From Pseudomonas fluorescens (lineage in GTDB: Bacteria; Pseudomonadota; Gammaproteobacteria; Pseudomonadales; Pseudomonadaceae), in the NCBI RefSeq assembly GCF_902497775.2, contig NZ_OZ024668.1, positions 3,185,826-3,249,825 on the forward strand: DNA of 64,000 nt. The letters run 5' to 3'. Made by a program: the position numbers and the translations under genes. Below the pieces are notes generated by a model, which had not been told where the DNA came from, made no database searches, and saw only the letters and a program-made list of their open reading frames with translations. This document shows, piece by piece, positions 9,197-18,575 of the stretch (position 1 is its first letter; each line of letters starts with the position of its first letter).

Positions 9197-9568
9197 ATGA
9201 TTGGCCATATCCACGGTTTCGTAGCTTCAGACTGGATCGCAGCGAAGCGGCTTCTTATCGAACGTGCGAGACATCGCGCAAGCCAGCTGATCAGCTACAG
9301 TGACCTGGTTTGTCAGCTTCCCCTCTCCATCGAGGCCAGCGATCCACGACTGAGCTACCTACTCGACGAAATTTCCAGAGATGAGTACACGGAAGGTAGG
9401 GGCTTCCTCACCGTTTTAGTCGTGCATAAATATGGAAGCAGACCAGGTGCGGGCTTCTACGAGATGGCCAGAGGATGTGGGGCTGACTTCGACGACGAAG
9501 AGGAGTTTAACATTAGAGCCTTCAATGAAGTGACCGGATACTGGAGAAGAACTACAGCCCAATCTTGA
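9197..9568 (+). CDS. Hypothetical protein
   Basis: The ATG at 9197 is chosen because AGGAG lies about 7 bases upstream; an in-frame TTG just before it is less likely. The 123-aa product is acidic in its second half (DFDDEEEF) and has no signal peptide or membrane segment. No family recognised. It stands just upstream of the putative toxin and pentapeptide genes and is separated from them by 56 bases, so it could share their promoter. Confidence 0.5.
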   Translation: MIGHIHGFVASDWIAAKRLLIERARHRASQLISYSDLVCQLPLSIEASDPRLSYLLDEISRDEYTEGRGFLTVLVVHKYGSRPGAGFYEMARGCGADFDDEEEFNIRAFNEVTGYWRRTTAQS

Positions 9569-9624
9569 TATCAGTCTCAACTGAAAAGTCAAATTGATCT
9601 TGCATTCACATAATCTATAGGGCG

Positions 9625-10107
9625 ATGATGAGTTTAATGGCAAAACTTCCGGATGGCACTTTAGTCCCTGCAGCACGCATTGGGACACGTGTTTACGGAA
9701 CAGACCGAATTGAGCCTGAGGAAGCATTCAAGACCGGCATTCCCGTTAAAGGTCAATGTAATGATTTGCTAAAGCATATCAGGGGGCACGTTGACAGTGC
9801 ATTTCGGGGAACAACTGCAAGACCAGTAATCGATCACCGCCAAGCCCAAGGTGCAGTTTACTGGGCACTTGAAGGTGGATGGGTATACGAACTTGTTGGC
9901 ATGCCGGGCTGGGATGTGGAACAGCTATTGGAGGGTCGGGTGCCAGTACCTGGAGGATTTACGGACTCCCCTGTCAAAGGTGAACTAGAGTGTTCTGTTG
10001 AGTCACGCATCCCTCCTGAGCGAATTAGAGGCGCATCGAGAGTAGTTAAGGGTCGTAAATTTTTGGAGGCAGTACAGTGGATAGAGAACTCGAACTTTCG
10101 CCCGTAG
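9625..10107 (+). CDS. Putative ADP-ribosyltransferase-fold toxin domain protein
   Basis: The 160-aa protein carries features of cholera-toxin/scabin-like ADP-ribosyltransferases in the right order: an arginine in RIGTRVYGTDR, then PEEAFKTGIPVKGQCNDLLKH (the usual F-x-x-G...DLL-x-H block), SAFRGTT in place of the S-F-x-S-T-T strand, and an aromatic/acid strand GWVYEL. Such enzymes transfer ADP-ribose from NAD+ to protein or nucleic acid. No secretion or delivery domain is attached, so it may be an orphan cassette or the detached tip of a polymorphic toxin. It overlaps the downstream pentapeptide gene by 31 bases. Assignment is by eye; the terminal catalytic glutamates are not obvious. Confidence 0.5.
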   Translation: MMSLMAKLPDGTLVPAARIGTRVYGTDRIEPEEAFKTGIPVKGQCNDLLKHIRGHVDSAFRGTTARPVIDHRQAQGAVYWALEGGWVYELVGMPGWDVEQLLEGRVPVPGGFTDSPVKGELECSVESRIPPERIRGASRVVKGRKFLEAVQWIENSNFRP

Positions 10108-10697
10108 AAATTCAAAGTCTACGAGACAGATGGTATTCGACAATTGGCCAGGAAATCATCAGAGAGATGATAAGCCAACTGAGGGAGAAAAGATTTGAGT
10201 GGGTCAAGTCACTTAGTCTACTTCCACCAACAAGCTCCACTACGCCTTATCCAGAAATTCTAGACGACCTTCGTGGACTGGAGATGTCCAGGCTTGACTT
10301 ACGTAATGTCTCTCTATCTTTTTTTGATCTCAGCTTCTCAAAATTCGACCATTGCAACCTCAAAGGTATTAGTCTCCAAGGCTCTAAATTAAGCCACTCA
10401 GAGTTCAAAAATAGCAATTTATCAAACGCAGACATGCTGCAGATTATGGCAGATAATTCTGCCTTCATCGACTGTAAATTTATCAAGGCCATGATGCGCA
10501 TGGGAGATTACCGCGCGAGCCGATTCGTCGAATGCAGCCTGATAGGTAGCATACTGTACGACTGTAATTTCTCGAAAGCCCAGTTTGAGTCAGTTGAGCT
10601 GTATAAAGCAAAGACTGATGGGGCGATATTTCCAAATGGTTTTAATATTAAAAATCACCTTCGCAATCAGCCTAGAAATGATCGTGGTTTCCCTTGA
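10077..10697 (+). CDS. Pentapeptide-repeat protein, candidate immunity partner
   Basis: The GTG start is supported by GGAGG about 8 bases upstream. After an N-terminal helical stretch of about 70 residues the 206-aa protein shows repeated A(D/N)LxN-type pentapeptides (LDLRN, FDLSF, CNLKG, SNLSN, CNFSK), which form a right-handed quadrilateral helix. Its gene overlaps the ADP-ribosyltransferase-like gene, the arrangement expected for toxin and immunity. Pentapeptide proteins also occur as DNA mimics that protect gyrase, so the immunity role is inference from position. Confidence 0.65.
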   Translation: MDRELELSPVEIQSLRDRWYSTIGQEIIREMISQLREKRFEWVKSLSLLPPTSSTTPYPEILDDLRGLEMSRLDLRNVSLSFFDLSFSKFDHCNLKGISLQGSKLSHSEFKNSNLSNADMLQIMADNSAFIDCKFIKAMMRMGDYRASRFVECSLIGSILYDCNFSKAQFESVELYKAKTDGAIFPNGFNIKNHLRNQPRNDRGFP

Positions 10698-11248
10698 CAT
10701 AAAACTATTCGGGTTCATCATCGATCGCGGTGAACTTGTATTGTGCCGATAGCAGCCAGGGCGTAGCCAGGAACCGTACGACAAAGCCGTGTATGGTGTC
10801 GATGTAATGCGGGTAAGCGCCTTCCCTACCCCATGCCTGACCAAGTGCTGCTGACCAGCTGGGTAAGCTCGCCACCGAGAACGAGGCGCTGCGCAAAGAC
10901 CGCGACAGCTTGCGTAAGGATCGTGACAGCCTGCTTGATTCTGGAGGACACCTTCTATGATCGCCATCGCCTACATGGCCTACCGGATCTGGAAACCGCC
11001 ACCTCCCCGGCTTTACGAGCGCAAGCGCAAACGCAAAAGCGGCAAGGTCTGTATCAGCTACTACTACCTCGACAAGTCGGGCAAGGAGATCGCCCTGGGC
11101 CCAGACCTGAACGTGGCCAGGTTGAAATGGGCTGAGCTGGAAGCGAAGGATAAGCCGCGCGATCTGCTGCTCATGAAGGCAATCTTCGACCGCTATGAGC
11201 GGGACATTATCCCGAAGAAGGCGCCCCGAACTCAGAAAGATGTAGTGG

Positions 11249-12435
<1,187 letters not shown>

Positions 12436-12668
12436 TCTCGCCTAAATGGGTGTCCGGAATCATTAGACCACTACAAGACAACCTCGCAGAACTGCGGCAG
12501 TTGCGCCCTTTCTTCGAAGAAGCCCCAATTGATGCAATAACGCCGGCCCTGCCTGGGCAACCAGTTCATGCCATTGGTTAAAGTAAGCCTAAAGTAAGCC
12601 GCACCAAGGTGCCCCTCATGACCGGTGGTCGCACCGCCCCATGACACGCTGAGCTGGCCCCAATGCAC

Positions 12669-12968
12669 TCAGGCTTTATTCGCCTGACGTTGCCGCTGCC
12701 GAAAGCGCTTGATGAATTCGGCGTCCACCAGCTCATCAAATGTCAGATTCAGGGCACAATTGACGAGCGAGGCCATAGCGCTGTCAGAGAGCGCAAAGCC
12801 ATTGGGTATGAAGCCACACTCCCTCACTCTGTTGTCATCAAGTCGGGCCAAGAAAGCTTTCACGAAGTCCGAACGTCCTGATTTCCGGCTTTCGGTGGCA
12901 GCTGCAGTAGCCGGGTCAGTGGCGGTGACCTCAGACCTATCCGCATCGGTACCGATCGCTTGAACCAC
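12669..12968 (-). CDS. Hypothetical protein, GTG start coupled to upstream gene
   Basis: The GTG directly follows the TAG of the gene at 12969-13232, so translation could be coupled. The 99-aa product has an Ala/Thr/Ser-rich N-terminus and a helical C-terminus (ECGFIPNGFALSDSAMASLV) ending in a basic RFRQRQRQANK tail. Not recognised. Both genes lie between two damaged loci and may be remnants. Confidence 0.4.
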   Translation of the reverse strand: MVQAIGTDADRSEVTATDPATAAATESRKSGRSDFVKAFLARLDDNRVRECGFIPNGFALSDSAMASLVNCALNLTFDELVDAEFIKRFRQRQRQANKA

Positions 12969-13232
12969 CTAGCTCAATGCCGGCCAATACTTCAGGTCGA
13001 ACTGGTACTGAAGACGTTCCAGATCATCCTTCACATAACTCTCGTAGTGATAATTGTGCTCCGACGCTTCGTGCACGATATCCAGGATGCGGTAGTGCGT
13101 ATTCGATCTGAAGCCGGTGTAGTTGTGGATGCTATCGCGCCGATCCAGCAAGGCGGCCAACTGGTCAGCGAGCTCGCTGATTCGTCCGCGTTGAGCCGGG
13201 TGATCGAATGGGGGCCTTTGAGGCATTGGCAC
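12969..13232 (-). CDS. Hypothetical protein, possibly truncated
   Basis: The 87-aa frame contains a charged helical stretch (ISELADQLAALLDRRD) and an aromatic C-terminus (YQFDLKYWPALS). Its 5' end overlaps the 5' end of the opposite TPR-PIN gene. That suggests a rearrangement junction near 13210-13235 that cut both. No clear ribosome-binding site and no family recognised. Confidence 0.35.
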   Translation of the reverse strand: MPMPQRPPFDHPAQRGRISELADQLAALLDRRDSIHNYTGFRSNTHYRILDIVHEASEHNYHYESYVKDDLERLQYQFDLKYWPALS

Positions 13233-15052
13233 TTGATCATCTAGGCGAAACGGAAAAAGCCCGCGATCGGTTGTTGAAAATTGTAGCTACAGGATCCGAC
13301 GACCCACTGGCTCTGAACACCTATGCCACGATCGCCACTCGCTGCGGTTACGTCGATGACGCCGTAGAGGCGGCGGAAAGGGCTCTCGAAAATGCGAAGT
13401 CCAAAGGAGAACAGCTGGGGCTCTTGAAGTTACTGTTCTTTCTCATTCAGTTTTCCAACCCAACGAGCGACAGGCTATTTGAGCTGGCCCTGCGAGCAGG
13501 CGAACTGGTGGATCAGAGCGTAGAGAGCCAGGAAGGCACCTATTTAATGATGCACCTGAGCGGCACCCTAGGTGGACGCAGTGACATCGACCTTGCCAGG
13601 GATAGAGAGCAATTCCAAACACACGCTGATGCATTCTTCAGAAATTTCCCGAATTCCCGGATGCTGTGGAGAGGCGAAGTTCGAGAGGGCGCCTCTGGCA
13701 CGGAGTTGGTTGAAAGCCTGAAAGCACTGACTGGACTGACGCCCGACAGAGAAGCGTTCCAGAAACGGTTGGAGCGCTCCCTACAGCAGGGATTAAACAC
13801 CATCCCTTTCTCATGGCGCCCGCGACTGGTGCTGTCCTGCATTTCCGATATCGTGCATCTGTGGGATGTTGCCAAGGTGTCCAGCCGGGATGATCGCCAG
13901 TATCACCTGGCGATGGTCAACGATATTGGTTGGCAACCGATCGGTGCCGATGACCTGCGCAAGCGAGTGCCTTTGCTGGATTGGACAGCGCTGCTAGTCC
14001 TCAATGACTTGGGGCTCATCGACGCCGTCATCACTTTCTTCGGCCAAATTGCAGTGGCCAGAGCCACGATGGAGGAGCTTGCCGAGTTCACAAATCCTTT
14101 ATTCGGAAGCCCAATGCGAAGCAAATGCCTGAGCCTGCAGAACGCCTTGAAGCCCCACCTCGCTTCGATCCTCCAACCCTCCTCTCTAGAGGAAGCAAGC
14201 GAAGCATCGTCCTCAAAAGTAATTGGGCGAAGCAACAGCGAAATGGTGGAGATATGCGCCAAAGAGCCAGAACGGTACAGGCTCTATTCTGATGACGAAG
14301 CGCTGCGCACTTTTTGTGCCGCAGGTTCCGAGGTCGATGGCTTCTGCACGCTTGACGTCCTGGCCGCCCTGACAGAGGTTGGGCAGCTCTCACTACTTGA
14401 AAAAGCGGGCAAAATTGCGCAGCTGTGCGAATGGCGGGTTGGGGTAATCGTACAGCTATCCGAGATTGTGCAGTTACTCCCTTCGGCTGCCTTTACTGCA
14501 CGAACCGTACGTCAAGGCGTAGAAATCCTTGACGCAGAACCTGAGTTCATTTCAATGATCTCGGCGCTCTGGGACTACCGCGTGCCCTTTGAGAAAGCGC
14601 TGGGGCATGCAGCATCGGCGCTGCGTGTACTAGTGGAGCAGGCTCTGCTTCCTGAGATTGGACTAGCTGCGCTGATGCGACACTGGCATGTCAAAGCAGC
14701 CATGAAAAATGATGCTCCTGATCAGGCCCTTGAGACCATAGTCCTTTTGATCATCACCGCCGCGCTCATGGGTCACTTGCCGAGGGCTTGCGCCAAACGA
14801 CTCTGGACGGTTTACAGGCTGTTGGTCGAGTCTCACCATGGTGACCAAATGGACGAGCGTCTTGAGAAGGTTGCCATCCGGTTGCTAGGTTCGAAATATG
14901 CTCAGTTGGAGTCCGCAGCGGCTACCGAAGGTTTGCGAATCTTTACCGAGCTCAATGAGAGTCTAACGAGGGGCACAATTGACCAGTCCGAGTTCGCCAA
15001 CGCTTACACGACAGCACGAATAGCGGCGCAGAGCCCTAAATTCGGACGATGA
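13208..15052 (+). CDS. TPR and PIN-like domain protein, probably 5'-truncated
   Basis: The first 70 residues are tetratricopeptide-like (ALDHLGETEKARDRLLKI, then ALNTYATIATRCGYVDDAVEAAERALE). Residues about 250-420 look like a PIN nuclease: acidic start LLDWTALLVLNDLGL, an ARATMEEL strand, YSDDEALRTFC, and VDGFCTLDVLAALTEVGQLS. PIN domains cut single-stranded RNA using clustered aspartates. The frame starts abruptly inside a TPR with no ribosome-binding site, so N-terminal sequence is probably missing. It ends with an ATGA overlap into an MbcA/ParS-type gene. Remaining helical regions are unassigned. Confidence 0.6.
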   Translation: MGAFEALALDHLGETEKARDRLLKIVATGSDDPLALNTYATIATRCGYVDDAVEAAERALENAKSKGEQLGLLKLLFFLIQFSNPTSDRLFELALRAGELVDQSVESQEGTYLMMHLSGTLGGRSDIDLARDREQFQTHADAFFRNFPNSRMLWRGEVREGASGTELVESLKALTGLTPDREAFQKRLERSLQQGLNTIPFSWRPRLVLSCISDIVHLWDVAKVSSRDDRQYHLAMVNDIGWQPIGADDLRKRVPLLDWTALLVLNDLGLIDAVITFFGQIAVARATMEELAEFTNPLFGSPMRSKCLSLQNALKPHLASILQPSSLEEASEASSSKVIGRSNSEMVEICAKEPERYRLYSDDEALRTFCAAGSEVDGFCTLDVLAALTEVGQLSLLEKAGKIAQLCEWRVGVIVQLSEIVQLLPSAAFTARTVRQGVEILDAEPEFISMISALWDYRVPFEKALGHAASALRVLVEQALLPEIGLAALMRHWHVKAAMKNDAPDQALETIVLLIITAALMGHLPRACAKRLWTVYRLLVESHHGDQMDERLEKVAIRLLGSKYAQLESAAATEGLRIFTELNESLTRGTIDQSEFANAYTTARIAAQSPKFGR

Positions 15053-15351
15053 GTGCGGGCAGCAAGCGCTGGACGCTGCGCTATGCGGCTTCAGTGTGGT
15101 CGAGGCTGGGCGCCTCGCAGGTGGCCGCGATCAACGACGGGATGACTCCAACGCACGAAAGCCCCGAATCGACGGAAACGATTGACCCCCAGCTGCTTGA
15201 AGCAGCCATTGCTGTATTCGGCGACAAGAAAAGCGCGCTGAACTGGCTACCGAAGCCCTTGCGCACCCTGGGAACGAAACGTCCTAGGGATGTCGCCATC
15301 GAGCAAGCTCTGAGTCTGATTCAGCGTATTAAGCATGGATTTGGTGCCTGA
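15049..15351 (+). CDS. MbcA/ParS/Xre-type toxin-binding domain protein (DUF2384-like)
   Basis: The 100-aa protein ends in the antitoxin-type block AAIAVFGDKKSALNWLPKPL, then RTLGTKRPRDVAIEQALSLI and IKHGFGA. This matches the FGD...A..WL..P...LG...P.D layout of the MbcA/ParS domain. The N-terminal Xre helix-turn-helix common in complete antitoxins is absent or very short. It overlaps the PIN-containing gene by 4 bp, so the two are translated together. In known systems this domain neutralises RES or ART toxins. Partnering a PIN protein would be unusual. Confidence 0.6.
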   Translation: MSAGSKRWTLRYAASVWSRLGASQVAAINDGMTPTHESPESTETIDPQLLEAAIAVFGDKKSALNWLPKPLRTLGTKRPRDVAIEQALSLIQRIKHGFGA

Positions 15352-15521
15352 GAGAACCTTCGAGATTGGCAGATCCACACACGCAGACTACTGCCCAACC
15401 TCCAGACGGACTGAATCCAGAAGAAAAAAAATATCGCTTTTCAGCATGATTGTCTGACACCGGCCTGAAGCTTCTCCCAGTACGCGTTGACCAGCAATGC
15501 GTGCCGTGATATCAGTTTACC

Positions 15522-15656
15522 ACCGGGCTCGGGGCACGATTTAACTTTCCACTGACTATATGCGGTGGCCACTGCAAGGGTAGCTTTGCCTGATCGCGCT
15601 ATACGTTGACGTTATCGATGGCGCTGGTAGAAGAGAAAATAGCCCCGAGACCCGGT
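15522..15656 (+). ncRNA. Candidate retron msr-msd RNA
   Basis: The segment ACCGGGCTCGGGGC (15522-15535) pairs with GCCCCGAGACCCGGT (15642-15656) with one bulge, the position expected for retron a1 and a2 repeats. Between them are hairpins CCACTG/CGGTGG (15549-15568), GCAAGG/CTTTGC (15574-15588) and a longer imperfect stem around CTATACGTTGACGTTAT (about 15592-15618). The reverse transcriptase starts 8 bases after the outer stem. A second stem (CGTGCC/GGCACG, 15500-15538) competes with a1. The branching guanosine cannot be identified by eye. Confidence 0.55.
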
Positions 15657-15663
15657 ACTACGA

Positions 15664-17460
15664 ATGGATATCGACGAAATTCTCAAGAATTTGTTTGGCC
15701 CAGGTTTTAGCAGCCTTGATGGGTTCTGCCAGTTACTAAAGGTTGATCAAAACAAACTACTGAACTTTCTTTACAAAAGGAAAGGCAGCCATTACGTAAG
15801 CTTTTCTATTTTAAAGAAAAACAAAACCCATCGCACCATCAAAGCCCCCAAACGGGTGATGAAAGCAATTCAGCATGCACTATTGCCGCATCTGGAAAAT
15901 TTTTATTCCCCAAAATCTTCCAGCCATGGCTTCGTCAAGGGCAGGAACGTTAAGACAAATGCTCAGATTCACTCCAGAAAGAGATATGTATTCAACATTG
16001 ACCTGAAAGATTTTTTTGAAAGTATTCACTTCGGGCGAGTCAGAAACTTATTCATGGCTCATCCATTTAATGCACCCCATAATGTTGCGACGGTCATGGC
16101 ACAAATCTGTTGCAGCGATGGGAAATTAGCTCAGGGCGCCCCTACGTCACCGCTGATATCTAACATGATATGCCGCAAGCTTGACTCACAACTGCAGGCG
16201 TTAGCAAAGTCAGGCAAATGTCATTTCACCAGGTATGCTGACGACATCACATTTTCGTTTACCAGCACCGCAAAACATCTACCGAAGGATATTGTCGAAA
16301 TTTCCGAGGACGGCAGAGCGATACCTGGGCGCGAGCTGGAAGAAATCATCAAATCCAATGGATTCATCATAAATCCTGAAAAAACGCGTCTTCAGCACCG
16401 AACGCAGCGACAGATGGTAACGGGGCTTGTCGTTAACGATATGCCGAACGTCACGAGAGAGTTCATCCGTTTAACGAGCTCAATGATCAACGCCCTCAAG
16501 CGCTACGGGCCTGAGCTAGCAGAAGCCAGATATTTGGAGATCCTCAAGGGCGAGAATCAGCCGCTGCAGCCTCGACAAATTCTGCGGACAAAGGACAATG
16601 CTGGCGATTTTTATATCAAGGTGGTCAAAGGTCGACTGAACTACATCCAGATGGTTCGAGGGCGAGGTGACAAGATATACCGTCGATTGGCGTACGAGTT
16701 TACAGTGGCAATAGGCAAAGAAAATACTGAGTTCAAAAAATCACCAGAAGAGATTTTAGGAAACTCGATTTTTGTCGTGAACAACATCATTGACGAAAGC
16801 CAAGGAACAGCCTTCCTTCTGGAGGGGGTCGGCATAGTGACCAACGAACACGTCGTGACCGGGGTATCCAAAACCATCGCTCGTCACTCCATTTCGTTCC
16901 ACCGTGCCGGCGACCCGAAGGAATACTCCGCAGAGCTTATCCTTTCGGACAAGAAAGCAGACTTGGCTATTTTCCATCCCAATGAGGAGTTTCGAAACAT
17001 ACCTGCCCTGCGAAAATGTGACAAGATCATTGTTCGCCACACCGATCCGGTTCTATCTATCGGCTTTCCTAAACATCGAGACGGTACAGCACACTACATC
17101 GCAAAAGGTCATACTACTCAACGGCGTCGACAGGTTGACCTAGACCTTTGGCTGGTAGATTTCACGCTAATGGAGGGTAACAGTGGTGGCCCTATGTTCA
17201 ACGACTCAATGGAAGTAATCGGCGTCACAGCCAGAGGCGCTAAAAACAATATCGACGCAGCGCTTTACGGTTTCATACCATTAGAGAGTTTGAACAACTT
17301 TACAAAAAGAGCCGACTTTCTGCTCCTAAAAAGATTGTACGACTATATGGGGAATGGAACGCTAAACCTCTTGCCCGAAATTCCCGGCAAGTGGATTTTT
17401 AGCAGCACCTATCAAACAATGCTTCATAAGGAACGCTTTCAGAAGGCTAAATCAGCTTGA
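15664..17460 (+). CDS. Retron-type reverse transcriptase fused to a trypsin-like serine protease
   Basis: The 598-aa protein is a two-domain fusion. Residues about 50-330 form the reverse transcriptase: FNIDLKDFFESI (first catalytic Asp), QGAPTSPLISN, YADD at 191-194, and the retron-typical VTG motif at 252-254. Residues about 375-560 form a trypsin-fold protease with a complete triad: His396 in TNEHVVTG, Asp433 in KADLAIF and Ser507 in GNSGGP. RT-protease fusions are a described retron class thought to work in phage defence, with the protease as effector. The upstream structured RNA supports a retron over a group II intron or DGR. AT-richer than its surroundings. Confidence 0.88.
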   Translation: MDIDEILKNLFGPGFSSLDGFCQLLKVDQNKLLNFLYKRKGSHYVSFSILKKNKTHRTIKAPKRVMKAIQHALLPHLENFYSPKSSSHGFVKGRNVKTNAQIHSRKRYVFNIDLKDFFESIHFGRVRNLFMAHPFNAPHNVATVMAQICCSDGKLAQGAPTSPLISNMICRKLDSQLQALAKSGKCHFTRYADDITFSFTSTAKHLPKDIVEISEDGRAIPGRELEEIIKSNGFIINPEKTRLQHRTQRQMVTGLVVNDMPNVTREFIRLTSSMINALKRYGPELAEARYLEILKGENQPLQPRQILRTKDNAGDFYIKVVKGRLNYIQMVRGRGDKIYRRLAYEFTVAIGKENTEFKKSPEEILGNSIFVVNNIIDESQGTAFLLEGVGIVTNEHVVTGVSKTIARHSISFHRAGDPKEYSAELILSDKKADLAIFHPNEEFRNIPALRKCDKIIVRHTDPVLSIGFPKHRDGTAHYIAKGHTTQRRRQVDLDLWLVDFTLMEGNSGGPMFNDSMEVIGVTARGAKNNIDAALYGFIPLESLNNFTKRADFLLLKRLYDYMGNGTLNLLPEIPGKWIFSSTYQTMLHKERFQKAKSA

Positions 17461-17641
17461 TGGATAACCAAGGCTCAATGGCGGCTTTGCCGCGCCCTAA
17501 GCGATGAACACCCATTCCTCCGTTTGGTCATGATGTCATCAAACTCCCTTGTCAAGAGCCCCCTAGTCCTTTTTAGGTCTAGTAGGAAACAGACTGACAT
17601 CCTAAACCATCGGGAGTTGTTTTGATCTTTCGGCAAAGCAT

Positions 17642-18271
17642 TCATTCGCCAAAAAGCTCATCCACAGTTACAAACGCAGCTCCTGTTTCAGCAGCAGCTC
17701 GCACTTTCCGCTCAATCACATCAGCAATTGGAATCCGCCGCCCAAGCGCCTTGTAGATATCCTCGCCGGACATGCAGATCACTTTTCGGCCCCGGCCAAA
17801 TGCTTGTAAGCCTACAGAGGTTAAGCCCCCATAGCTGATGAACAAGCCACGGGCCCATGCGGCCTTCTGGTCGACCCTCCCGTGAAACCCATGGAGCTCA
17901 TCGGCGCCGATGGGATCTCGCACCCATTTCGCTTCGACCAGGTAGGTCTCGTTCCCAAGCTGGAAGCTACCGTCTATTTGCTCACCAACCAGCCGGAACG
18001 GTGCACGCGCCTGTAATCTCGAGCTGTCGAATAAGTCCTTCAGAAAGCCTCCAAAGGCATAGCCACGGGCATGGGGAGGCAGCTCGCGAATTTCGTATAG
18101 CCGTTTTTTTAAACTGTCGTAGAGCGGCCCTTGGTCGGCAACAGCGGCAGCAGCTAGCGGGTCTTCTGCAGCAGCGCCCGCCTGACCAGGTGAACGTGCC
18201 GACTCCAAAAGCGATAGAAAACGACCTTCGGTATTGACGATGATCTCCTCAGCTTTGGTTTTCTGTCGCAA
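17642..18271 (-). CDS. Mrr-like restriction endonuclease (PD-(D/E)XK)
   Basis: The C-terminal half of this 209-aa protein has the Mrr-type nuclease core: FLKDLF helix, then EQIDGSFQLGNETYLVEAKW, in which D and E-x-K form the PD-(D/E)XK metal site, then RGLFISYGGLTSVGLQAF. The N-terminal half is helical with an alanine-rich linker. Mrr-like enzymes cut modified or foreign DNA. The gene stands alone, convergent to the retron and divergent from the ABC-3C operon, and has no methylase neighbour. Confidence 0.75.
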   Translation of the reverse strand: MRQKTKAEEIIVNTEGRFLSLLESARSPGQAGAAAEDPLAAAAVADQGPLYDSLKKRLYEIRELPPHARGYAFGGFLKDLFDSSRLQARAPFRLVGEQIDGSFQLGNETYLVEAKWVRDPIGADELHGFHGRVDQKAAWARGLFISYGGLTSVGLQAFGRGRKVICMSGEDIYKALGRRIPIADVIERKVRAAAETGAAFVTVDELFGE

Positions 18272-18575
18272 CGTTTGCAGTACAAACTGAACATCCCTGC
18301 CTATCCAGTGCCGGCACCCTCTGCAGAGTGATCAAGGAAATTTAAATGGGCCAGGAGGCAGAAGAAGTGGATTTAGTATTTGGGCGCGATAAGCCCTGTA
18401 TATAGATACAGCATAAAACCTATCCTATACGTTAAATGTCCAGCCTCACGCATCTCAATCCGCCCTAAAGGGTGGCTCAATGCCGCCAATGCTTGTAGAT
18501 TCCTTCGCTGGCGCTGGTTCAGGCTTCGCCACCGCGCTATAGGACGCCCAGTGCGACAATCCAAGAGAAGGAATC
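18272..18575. other. Divergent intergenic region
   Basis: These 304 bases separate the Mrr-like gene and the ABC-3C operon and must contain both promoters. An AGAAGGA Shine-Dalgarno sequence precedes the ABC-3C start. I see no RNA gene or operator repeat. Confidence 0.5.

Noticed and set aside
10705..10896. Minus-strand frame ending in AQYKFTAIDDEPE
   Set aside because: It reads like the end of a real protein, but has no start region, ribosome-binding site or recognisable family. Left out as probable debris.
15352..15521. Retron RNA placed directly after the MbcA/ParS-type gene
   Set aside because: No long inverted repeat links this part to the sequence just before the reverse transcriptase. 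The supported outer stem begins at 15522.
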